Source of the DNA: Sphingomonas sp. BAUL-RG-20F-R05-02 | GTDB taxonomy: Bacteria; Pseudomonadota; Alphaproteobacteria; Sphingomonadales; Sphingomonadaceae | Length of the DNA: 64,000 bases | Reading direction: 5' to 3' | Assembly: GCF_022662305.1 (NCBI RefSeq) | Contig: NZ_JAKNQH010000002.1 | Coordinates: 248,001 to 312,000, forward strand | Shown: in pieces, positions 9,940-19,193 of the stretch | Numbering within the stretch: the stretch's first letter is position 1 | Layout of the letters: every line of letters starts with the position of its first letter | Made by a program: the position numbers and the translations under genes | The notes under the pieces: model-generated | Databases searched by the model: none | Told to the model about the DNA's origin: nothing | Seen by the model: the letters and a program-made list of their open reading frames with translations, nothing else

Positions 9940-10809
9940 TCAAGCGCGCTTTTTCGCCGCCGGTTTGCGCGCTGGCGCCTTTTTGGCGGGCGCTTTCTCG
10001 TCCGCAGCCGCGCCGCTACGGCTCTCGACCGATTTCTTCAGTGCCGCCATCAGGTCGACCACGTTTGATCCACCCTTCTTCGGCGCGTCGCCCTCGGCCT
10101 CCTCGACCACCTTGCCGCCCTTGGCCTTGCGTTTGCGCTCGACCAGTTGCTTCAGCGCATCGACGTAACGATCGTGGAACTCCTGCGGGTGGAACGGCCC
10201 CGACTTCTTCGAGATCAGCGTCTCGGCGAGATCGAGCAGATCGTCGTCCGGCTTGCTTTCCGGAATGTCGCGGAAATACCCCTGCGCCTTGTGGACTTCG
10301 TCGGCATAACGCAACGTCTCCAGCACCATGCCGCGCCCGCAGGGTTTGAGGCTGACGACATATTCGCGGCCGCGCATGGCGAGTTGCCCCAAACCGACCT
10401 TCTTCGCGCGCCTGAGCGCCTCGCGCAGCACGATGAACGCTTCCTCGGCAAGATCGTCGGCGGGGACCACGAAATACGGCTTTTCGTAGTAGAGCACGTC
10501 GATCTCGTCGGCATCGACGAACTGGGTCAGCTCCAGCGTCTTCTTCGATTCGAGCTTCACCGCGTCGATCTCGTCCTGTTCGAGCAGGACGTAATTGCCC
10601 TTCTCGAACTCGAAACCCTTCATAATCTCGTCGGTGTCGACCGGGCCGACGCCGGTGACCACCTTCTCATAATGGATCGGCTTGCCGGTCGGTTCGTGGA
10701 TTTGCTTGAAACTGATCTGCGCGCCCGATTTGGTGGCGCTGTAGATCTCCACGGGAATCGAGACGAGCGCGAGGCGGATCTGCCCCTGCCAATATGCGCG
10801 TGCCGCCAT
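9940..10809 (-). CDS. ku: Ku protein, bacterial NHEJ
   Basis: A 289-residue homodimeric DNA-end-binding protein that should ring double-strand ends and recruit LigD. The N-terminal core (YWQGQIRLALVSIPVEIYSAT) and the central beta-barrel region (FVDADEIDVLYYEKPYFV) are typical. The C-terminus ends in a Lys/Ala/Pro-rich tail (KAPAKKAPARKPAAKKRA), as in bacterial Ku proteins with extended DNA-binding tails. It is immediately upstream of ligD with an 11-base gap, so the two repair partners are co-expressed. Confidence 0.97.
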   Translation of the reverse strand: MAARAYWQGQIRLALVSIPVEIYSATKSGAQISFKQIHEPTGKPIHYEKVVTGVGPVDTDEIMKGFEFEKGNYVLLEQDEIDAVKLESKKTLELTQFVDADEIDVLYYEKPYFVVPADDLAEEAFIVLREALRRAKKVGLGQLAMRGREYVVSLKPCGRGMVLETLRYADEVHKAQGYFRDIPESKPDDDLLDLAETLISKKSGPFHPQEFHDRYVDALKQLVERKRKAKGGKVVEEAEGDAPKKGGSNVVDLMAALKKSVESRSGAAADEKAPAKKAPARKPAAKKRA

Positions 10810-10877
10810 GTGCCGGTTCCTTCATTACGAAACCGATTCAATTCGCGGCGCGCGGAGTCGTTCCAGCGGTCGCCTGT

Positions 10878-12044
10878 TTAGTGGCGGGCGATCGCGTGCA
10901 GGTGCGCGTACAGCGCCTCGGTGTTGGCGCCCCAGGTGAAACGCTCCGCGCCCTTGCGCACCGCGGCGGGTGGGACCTTGGCGGCGAGCACGTCGGCGAT
11001 CGCGCGTGCGAACGCCGACGCGTCACGCCCGACAACCCGCCCGTAGCCGGGTTCGGTCACCACCTCGCCCGCGCCGCCGGCATCGGTGATGACGACCGGG
11101 GTTCCGCAGGCGAGCGCCTCGACCCAGGCATTGGCGAGCCCTTCGGACGAGGAGGCGAGCGCCATCACGTCCCCGGCCGCGACCAGCGCCGGGAGATCAC
11201 CATGCGGAATCGGCCCGAGCAACCGCACCCGGTCGCCGACCCCAAGCGCGGCGATTTGCGCCTCCAGCATGCCCCGCGCTCCATCCGACCCGGCGATCAG
11301 CAGCGCGACGCCGGGCAGCGCAGCGACCGCGTCGATCACCACGTCATGCCCTTTACGCGGGATCAGCGCGCCGACGGAGACGACCAGCGGCCCGGTCACG
11401 CCATGGGCGGCCTTCGCCGATGTCCGCTCGCGCGGCGCGAAGCAATCGAGATCAACGCCGGTGTGATGAACGCGAATTTTCGATTCGGGGATGCCGATCG
11501 CCGCCATGTCGCCCCGCATCGCCTGCGATACCGCGAGCAGCCCGTCCGCCGCCTGTCCCGCCGCGATCACCTGCCGGGCGGTGGCGGGCGCGGTGCCCCA
11601 ATGGTGAATGTCCGCGCCACGCGCCTTGATCGACACCGGCACACCGAAATGCCTACCGAGCGCAACCGCCGCCGGACCGTCGGGGAAGAAGAACTCCGCG
11701 TCGATCACGTCGAACGCGAAATCGCGGCGGAGGTCGGTCAGCACCGGCACCAGCGCACGCGTCAACGCCGCGGCGTGGAAGCGACCGCGCGTGCCCGGCA
11801 CGGTGGTGAAGCGCGGGCGGCGCACGTCCAGCCCTTTCCACGTCTCCCGCGCCCGCAGCGCGGCGAGCGGCGCGTAGTGGCCGTGTCGAGACAGCGGCCA
11901 GGGCGGGAGCCCGACCGGCGCAACCACCCGCAGATCAACGGCGGGGTGCGCGGCAAGCCCAAGTGTCTGCCGTTCGACGAACACGCCGAGGTTCGGCGCG
12001 GCGGCGTGCGGAAACAGCGTGGCGAGGGTCAGGACGCGGAGCAT
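10878..12044 (-). CDS. GT4-family glycosyltransferase
   Basis: A 388-residue retaining glycosyltransferase with a GT-B fold, probably using a nucleotide sugar to modify a surface polysaccharide. The N-terminal half contains the acceptor-domain pattern FPHAAAPNLGVFVERQT. The C-terminal half holds the donor-site E-x7-E motif (SSEGLANAWVEALACGTPVV). No signal peptide or membrane helix is visible. It is followed on the upstream side by a mannose-6-phosphate isomerase gene 55 bases away in the same direction, which suggests mannose-type sugar supply, although donor and acceptor cannot be read from sequence. Confidence 0.88.
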   Translation of the reverse strand: MLRVLTLATLFPHAAAPNLGVFVERQTLGLAAHPAVDLRVVAPVGLPPWPLSRHGHYAPLAALRARETWKGLDVRRPRFTTVPGTRGRFHAAALTRALVPVLTDLRRDFAFDVIDAEFFFPDGPAAVALGRHFGVPVSIKARGADIHHWGTAPATARQVIAAGQAADGLLAVSQAMRGDMAAIGIPESKIRVHHTGVDLDCFAPRERTSAKAAHGVTGPLVVSVGALIPRKGHDVVIDAVAALPGVALLIAGSDGARGMLEAQIAALGVGDRVRLLGPIPHGDLPALVAAGDVMALASSSEGLANAWVEALACGTPVVITDAGGAGEVVTEPGYGRVVGRDASAFARAIADVLAAKVPPAAVRKGAERFTWGANTEALYAHLHAIARH

Positions 12045-12099
12045 GCCGCCCGCCCTAGCGCCCGAAGGTTAAGGGTGCGCTGCCGGAGCGCACCCTAGC

Positions 12100-12948
12100 T
12101 CAGATCCGCTTGTCGCCGGGATAGGTCAGCAACACGTCGGCACCGGCTTCCGCGACGACATGACACGCACCGGTCAGCGTGACGCATTCGCCGGCTTTCC
12201 ATGCCACGCCGTCCGCCACGCCCGAACCGGTGACAGGCACCAGCCACGCCATCACCCCGTCCGGCAGCGTGATGTCGCGCGCGCCGCCGCCGAACCGTTC
12301 GATCACAAACTTCGGCCCTTCGGCGAGGATCGTGCGGTCCTTGCCCGCGGACACCGAATCGGGCGCAGGCGTGGGTAGCGGGACAAACGGGACCGGGTTC
12401 GACGCGGCGACGCCGGCATCGAGGTGCAGTTCGCGGTCGCTGCCGTAATCGTACAGGCGATAGGTGAGATCAACGTTCTGCTGAAGCTCTATCACCGTCA
12501 GCCCCTTGCCGATCGCGTGGACGGTTCCGGCCTGCGAATAATAGAACTCGCCCGCTTTCACCGGTTTCCAGTCGAGCTTGTGCTCGATCGACCCGTCGAG
12601 CGACGCCGCGCGCAGCTCGTCCTTGGTCATCGGTTCTAGCGTGCCGAGCGCGATCGTCGCATCCGGCTCGGCCGCGAGGATCAGCCACGCCTCGTCCTTG
12701 CCGCGTGGATAGCCGGCGGCGCGTGCCTCGGCATCATCGGGATGGACCTGCACCGACAGCCGGTCGCTGGTGAACAGATATTTGATGAGCAGTTCGGGCT
12801 CACCGGCATGGGGCGTCTGGAACCAGACCTCACCGATTGGCGGTGAATCCGGTGCCGGATCGGGAAAGCCGGGCCACAGGTCGTGCCTGCCCCAGGGCTT
12901 TTCGACGCGCTTGGTTGCCAGAAGAGTCGCCGTCATCGGATGTCCCAT
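12100..12948 (-). CDS. manA: Class I mannose-6-phosphate isomerase
   Basis: A 282-residue type I phosphomannose isomerase interconverting fructose-6-phosphate and mannose-6-phosphate. The zinc-binding cupin motifs are present: SDRLSVQVHPDD, the GKDEAW segment and GTVHAIGKGLTVIELQQNVD. It is shorter than the enteric enzyme (about 390 residues) and belongs to the compact form common in alphaproteobacteria and firmicutes. Starts at ATG 12948 or ATG 12936 are both possible; the second has GGGA nearby. It lies upstream of a glycosyltransferase on the same strand and is divergent from bamD. Confidence 0.9.
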   Translation of the reverse strand: MGHPMTATLLATKRVEKPWGRHDLWPGFPDPAPDSPPIGEVWFQTPHAGEPELLIKYLFTSDRLSVQVHPDDAEARAAGYPRGKDEAWLILAAEPDATIALGTLEPMTKDELRAASLDGSIEHKLDWKPVKAGEFYYSQAGTVHAIGKGLTVIELQQNVDLTYRLYDYGSDRELHLDAGVAASNPVPFVPLPTPAPDSVSAGKDRTILAEGPKFVIERFGGGARDITLPDGVMAWLVPVTGSGVADGVAWKAGECVTLTGACHVVAEAGADVLLTYPGDKRI

Positions 12949-13080
12949 ATTCGTTTCGCGGTTGTCCTAGCGGCAACGCACGGCTCCCGCCATCCGATCC
13001 GTGGCCGAAACGCGGCGCGGATACGGCTTTTTTTGAGGGGGATTGTTAGCGCGTCCGGCGTTCGGCTAAGGGTGCACGCG

Positions 13081-13881
13081 ATGCGTATCCCACTGTCTCG
13101 CTCGATCGCGCTTGCGCTCATTGCCGCCTCGGCGCTTCCTGTCGCCGGCTGTGCCGGTCGCGGCAAGGCGAACGCGGATATTCCCTATGTCGCGCGCGAC
13201 GTTGGCACGCTGTATACGGCGGCGCGCAAGCGGCTCGATATGGGCCAGTACAAGATAGCCGCCGCGCTGTTCGACGAGGTCGAGCGCCAGCACCCCTATT
13301 CGATCTGGGCGCGCCGCGCGCAGTTGATGAGCGCGTTCAGCTATTATCTCGCGCATGATTACACCAATTCGATCCAGGCGGCGCAGCGCTTCCTGTCGGT
13401 CCACCCCGGCAACCGCGATGCGCCCTATGCCTATTACCTGATCTCGCTCGGCTATTACGAACAGATCAGCGACGTGACGCGCGACCAGAAGATCACGCAA
13501 CAGGCGCTCGATGCGCTGGGCGAACTGATGCGGCGCTATCCCAACAGCAAATACGCGCTCGACGCGCGGCTGAAGGTCGATTTGGTGCGCGATCACCTTG
13601 GCGGCAAGGAGATGGAGATCGGGCGCTTCTACGAACGGCGCGGCCAGTGGCTGGCGGCGTCGATGCGCTTCCGTACCGTGATCGACGAGTACCAGACCAC
13701 CACGCATACGCCCGAGGCGCTGATGCGGCTGACCGAATGCTATCTCGCGCTCGGTACGCGCGAAGAGGCGGAGAAGGCGGCGGCGGTGCTCGGCGCGAAC
13801 TATCCGGGAACGCCGTGGTATCAACGTGCGTACAAGCTGATGCAGGAACATCCGGTCAAGCCGGCTGCGAAGAAGGCCTGA
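13081..13881 (+). CDS. bamD: Outer-membrane assembly lipoprotein BamD
   Basis: A 266-residue lipoprotein component of the BAM complex that inserts beta-barrel proteins into the outer membrane. The signal peptide ends in the lipobox VAGC with lipidated Cys24. The mature part is built of about five TPR-like helical repeats, for example AARKRLDMGQYKIAAALFDE and AQRFLSVHPGNRDAPYAYYL. The ATG at 13081 places the signal peptide directly at the N-terminus; a longer in-frame extension upstream lacks that property. recN begins 22 bases after its stop, an arrangement common in sphingomonads. Confidence 0.96.
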   Translation: MRIPLSRSIALALIAASALPVAGCAGRGKANADIPYVARDVGTLYTAARKRLDMGQYKIAAALFDEVERQHPYSIWARRAQLMSAFSYYLAHDYTNSIQAAQRFLSVHPGNRDAPYAYYLISLGYYEQISDVTRDQKITQQALDALGELMRRYPNSKYALDARLKVDLVRDHLGGKEMEIGRFYERRGQWLAASMRFRTVIDEYQTTTHTPEALMRLTECYLALGTREEAEKAAAVLGANYPGTPWYQRAYKLMQEHPVKPAAKKA

Positions 13882-13903
13882 TCGTCAGGCCGTAGGGGCT
13901 GAC

Positions 13904-15568
13904 ATGCTGACCTCGCTATCCATTCGCGACGTGGTGCTGATCGAGGCACTCGACCTCGATTTCCACGAAGGGCTCGGCGTCCTCACCGGCGAAACCGGCG
14001 CGGGCAAGTCGATCCTGCTCGATTCGCTTGGGCTGGCGCTGGGCGCGCGGGGCGATTCGGGCCTGGTGCGCCAGGGTGCCGCACAGGCGGTGGTGACCGC
14101 CGTCTTCGATACGCCACACGGCGCCGGCCCGATCGCTGCGTTGCTCGCGGACAATGGCCTCGACGTCGAGCCGGGCGAGCCACTGATCGTGCGCCGCGTG
14201 GTGAAGGCCGATGGCGGCAGCCGGGCGTTCGTCAACGGCTCCCCCGCACCCGCCGCCTTGCTGCGCGAACTCGGCACGCACCTGGTCGAGATCCACGGCC
14301 AGCATGACGATCGCGGGCTGCTCGCCGCCACTGGCCACCGCGCGTTGCTCGACAGTTTCGCGCGAATCGACATCGGCACCGCTGCCCGCACGCACCGCGC
14401 GTTCCGCGAAGCGGAAGACGCGCTGCTGGCGGCACGCGCCGATCTCGACACGCAGGAGCGCGATCGCGAATGGCTCGAACATGCCGTCGCCGAGTTGCGC
14501 GGCTTCGCCGCCGAGCCTGGCGAGGAGGAGGAACTCGCCACCCGCCGCGCCGGCATGCAGCGCGGCGAGAAGATCGCCGGTGACCTTCAGGCGGTGGCGG
14601 ATCTGCTCGACGGATCCGACGGCGGGCTCGCGCGGCTGCGGCAGGCGGCACGCATCCTCGAACGGCTGTCGGAGGATCACGAGGCGCTGGCCGAGGCGCT
14701 GGAGGCGATCGACCGCGCGATCAACGAGGCGAGCGCCGCGCAGGACGGCATCGATACCGCCGCACGTGATATGGCGTTCGATCCCGCGCAATTGGAGGCG
14801 GACGAATCGCGCCTGTTCGACATGCGCGCGCTGGCGCGGAAACACCGCGTCCAGCCCGATGCACTGACGGAACTGACCGAGCAGCTCGGCGCGCGGCTTG
14901 ACCTGCTGGAAAGCGGCGGGGCGGGGATCGCGGCGCTGGAGCGCGCAGTGGCCGAGACCGCCGCCGCCTATGACGATGCCGCCGCCACGCTGACAGCCGC
15001 GCGTACGCTTGCCGCCGCGCGGCTTGACGCGGCGGTAAAGGGGGAACTCGCACCGCTGAAGCTCGACGCGGCGCGCTTCCGCACCGTCGTCGCGCCGCTG
15101 TCGCCCGCGCAGTGGAGCCCGAGCGGCAAGGACCGTGTCGAGTTCGAGATCTCGACCAATCCGGGCGCGCCGTTCGCGCCGCTGGTCAAGATCGCCTCGG
15201 GCGGCGAACTGTCGCGCTTCATCCTCGCGCTGAAGGTCGCGCTGGCCGAGGAAGGTGCCGCCGCGACGATGGTGTTCGACGAGATCGATCGCGGCGTCGG
15301 CGGTGCGGTGGCGAGTGCGATCGGTGAACGGCTGGCACGGCTCGCCCGCCGCACGCAGTTGCTGGTGGTGACGCACAGCCCACAGGTGGCGGCGCGCGGG
15401 CACCAGCACCTGCTGATCGCCAAGAGTCACGACGGCACCGTCACCCGCACTGGCGTGCGCGCGCTCGACGATGCCGAACGCCGCGAGGAGATTGCGCGCA
15501 TGCTGTCCGGCGCGACCATCACGCCGGAGGCGCGCGCGCAGGCCGAACGGCTGCTGGAGACGGCCTGA
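13904..15568 (+). CDS. recN: DNA repair protein RecN (SMC-like ATPase)
   Basis: A 554-residue SMC-family ATPase used in recombinational repair of double-strand breaks. Walker A is GETGAGKS (residues 29-36). The middle is a long helical, coiled-coil region rich in Ala, Glu and Arg. The C-terminal half carries the ABC signature ASGGELSRFILALK and Walker B MVFDEIDRGVGG. Length matches the family. It follows bamD by 22 bases and is probably translated from the same message. It converges with a small minus-strand gene 16 bases beyond its stop. Confidence 0.97.
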   Translation: MLTSLSIRDVVLIEALDLDFHEGLGVLTGETGAGKSILLDSLGLALGARGDSGLVRQGAAQAVVTAVFDTPHGAGPIAALLADNGLDVEPGEPLIVRRVVKADGGSRAFVNGSPAPAALLRELGTHLVEIHGQHDDRGLLAATGHRALLDSFARIDIGTAARTHRAFREAEDALLAARADLDTQERDREWLEHAVAELRGFAAEPGEEEELATRRAGMQRGEKIAGDLQAVADLLDGSDGGLARLRQAARILERLSEDHEALAEALEAIDRAINEASAAQDGIDTAARDMAFDPAQLEADESRLFDMRALARKHRVQPDALTELTEQLGARLDLLESGGAGIAALERAVAETAAAYDDAAATLTAARTLAAARLDAAVKGELAPLKLDAARFRTVVAPLSPAQWSPSGKDRVEFEISTNPGAPFAPLVKIASGGELSRFILALKVALAEEGAAATMVFDEIDRGVGGAVASAIGERLARLARRTQLLVVTHSPQVAARGHQHLLIAKSHDGTVTRTGVRALDDAERREEIARMLSGATITPEARAQAERLLETA

Positions 15569-15584
15569 GCCCGCGTTCGAGCGA

Positions 15585-15899
15585 TCAGAACGCCTTCTTC
15601 AACGTCACCATGATGCGCTTGTCGGGCTTGCCGTCCGGCGTCGTTTCCTGCGCGACATAGGCGTTACCGTCGACGCTGCCGACGCGGAAGCCCAGCCCGG
15701 GCCCGTTGTTGCGATGGTACGCGTCCGGCACCGGCCGCAGCCGGAACTGCTCGGGATCGGTTCGCCCGCACACGATGATCTCGCCGTTCGCATCGGTCCC
15801 GCCGCGACAGCGTGGCGGCGCGACCTTCGGACCGGCCTCGCCGATCGGCGACGCACCGATGGGCACGGCCTGAGCCAACAGGGCGAGCAGCAACAGCAT
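15585..15899 (-). CDS. Small exported protein of unknown function
   Basis: About 104 residues. The N-terminus (MLLLLALLAQAVPIGAS) is a plausible signal peptide. The mature part has two cysteines in a CRGGTDANGEIIVCGR pattern that could form a disulfide, then an Arg/Pro-rich and a Gly-rich region ending in LKKAF. I recognise the CRGGTDANGEIIVCGR-type motif as recurring in small exported sphingomonad proteins, but no function is known to me. ATG 15899 is used; a GTG at 15908 or an ATG at 15941 would lengthen the signal region. Confidence 0.65.
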   Translation of the reverse strand: MLLLLALLAQAVPIGASPIGEAGPKVAPPRCRGGTDANGEIIVCGRTDPEQFRLRPVPDAYHRNNGPGLGFRVGSVDGNAYVAQETTPDGKPDKRIMVTLKKAF

Positions 15900-16250
15900 T
15901 GCGGACACCCTACCATGAGACGCACACCCGCCCAACAGCATTAGAGGGCGACAGCGCACACCGGGCGTGCTACAACACCGGCATCCCGCGAATTCGCCCA
16001 CAAGCATCGCCGGGACTGAGAGACCTCCCGCGCTCCCGCTTGTTACAGCGACGGATGCGGTTCTTGTTTCTCCACTGCTCCTTTCAGGTTTCGTGCGACC
16101 GCCACTTGGCGATCGTACGCGCGTGCTCGCCGATCGGCTGAGCGCCACGTCATCGGGCACGCCGGCCAGGGCCGGACGGCGCGCCCGCCTTTGATCCCGG
16201 CCCTGCGGCGACGCTTTTCAAGCGCTGTCGATTCTCAAGGAAGTACACTC
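15900..16250. other. Intergenic region upstream of cold-shock gene
   Basis: About 350 bases without a convincing protein gene. It separates the small minus-strand exported protein from the plus-strand cold-shock gene. Its last part should form the 5' leader of the cold-shock mRNA, since genes of that family often have long structured leaders. Just before the ATG there is a good ribosome-binding site (AAGGAAG, 16238-16244). I could not define a promoter with confidence. Confidence 0.5.
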
Positions 16251-16457
16251 ATGCCGATTGGCACCGTAAAATTCTTCAACGCCGACAAGGGCTATGGTTT
16301 CATCGCGCCGGAAGACGGCGGCAACGACGCCTTCGTCCACATCAGCGCGGTTGAAGCCGCTGGCATGCGCACGCTCGACCGCGAGCAGCGCGTGAATTAC
16401 GAACTGGAGCAGGATCGTCGCGGCAAGGTGTCCGCCGTCAATCTGAGCGCAGCGTAA
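16251..16457 (+). CDS. Cold-shock domain protein (CspA family)
   Basis: A 68-residue single cold-shock domain protein that binds single-stranded RNA or DNA and acts as an RNA chaperone. The start MPIGTVKFFNADKGYGFI contains RNP1-type KGYGFI, and DAFVHISAVE contains RNP2-type FVHIS. The ATG is preceded by AAGGAAG. The next gene, for a 68-residue protein, starts 61 bases downstream on the same strand and may be read through from it. Confidence 0.95.
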   Translation: MPIGTVKFFNADKGYGFIAPEDGGNDAFVHISAVEAAGMRTLDREQRVNYELEQDRRGKVSAVNLSAA

Positions 16458-16518
16458 ACGGACCGAGCGGCGTCGATAAGCGGCGCCGCTCGACCTTCCC
16501 CTTTCAAGGAGACGCGCG

Positions 16519-16725
16519 ATGAACACCACCGTAATGTTCTACCAGGACCGTGCCCGTCAGGCGCATGCCGACGCCGCATCCGCCAAGCTGGACAACGTCC
16601 GTGATCGTTGGCTGCGCGCCGCGAAAGCCTGGGACGAGATGGCGAACCGCGCCGAAAAAACCGCCGAGCGTCGCAGCGTAAACGAAGATGCAAAACTCTC
16701 GGCTGAGATGACGGCGGACGATTGA
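16519..16725 (+). CDS. Small hydrophilic helical protein, unknown function
   Basis: A 68-residue, soluble, highly charged protein rich in Ala, Arg, Asp and Glu, predicted to be helical throughout (QDRARQAHADAASAKLDNVR and AAKAWDEMANRAEKTAERR). There is no signal peptide, cysteine or membrane segment. A near-ideal ribosome-binding site AAGGAG (16507-16512) precedes the ATG, which supports it as a real gene. Its position right after a cold-shock gene suggests stress-linked expression, but this is inference only. Confidence 0.75.
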   Translation: MNTTVMFYQDRARQAHADAASAKLDNVRDRWLRAAKAWDEMANRAEKTAERRSVNEDAKLSAEMTADD

Positions 16726-16860
16726 TCTGCCTCCGGGCGTGGTCGGGATCGGGCATCTGCAACACCCCGAGCGCGCCTGACTGACCATATCCACGCGAAC
16801 GCACAGGGATTGCGGCCGAGACAGGATCGCCGCTTGATCCACCGCCCCGCTCTCCGCTAG

Positions 16861-18999
<2,139 letters not shown>

Positions 19000-19008
19000 T
19001 ACGGCATG

Positions 19009-19038
19009 CGGCCGACCCGGCCGGTGTGATGTTTTTTT
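19009..19038 (+). terminator. Possible terminator after ligA
   Basis: A 6-base stem (CGGCCG/CGGCCG, loop ACC) at 19009-19023 is followed eight bases later by seven T residues at 19032-19038. The distance from stem to T-tract is longer than usual, so this is only a candidate rho-independent terminator for ligA. Confidence 0.4.
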
Positions 19039-19193
19039 GCAACGCAGCGGAACTAACCGGCATCCGGGGCTGGCGCATGAGCCCATTGTCATTTTACTTA
19101 AACATTCGGACGTCAGGGGGCCGGGTGACGGCGTAGACGCCGCGTCCAGATGATCGCGTGTCCGCCAAAGCGATAAGATAACAGGGGTACCCA

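Noticed and set aside
4888..10168. Very long open frames (about 880 codons each) on the plus strand opposite the ATP-grasp/alpha-E and ligD genes
   Set aside because: They arise from high-GC codon use on the opposite strand. Their translations are Arg/His/Ala-rich without motifs, whereas the minus strand encodes complete known families.
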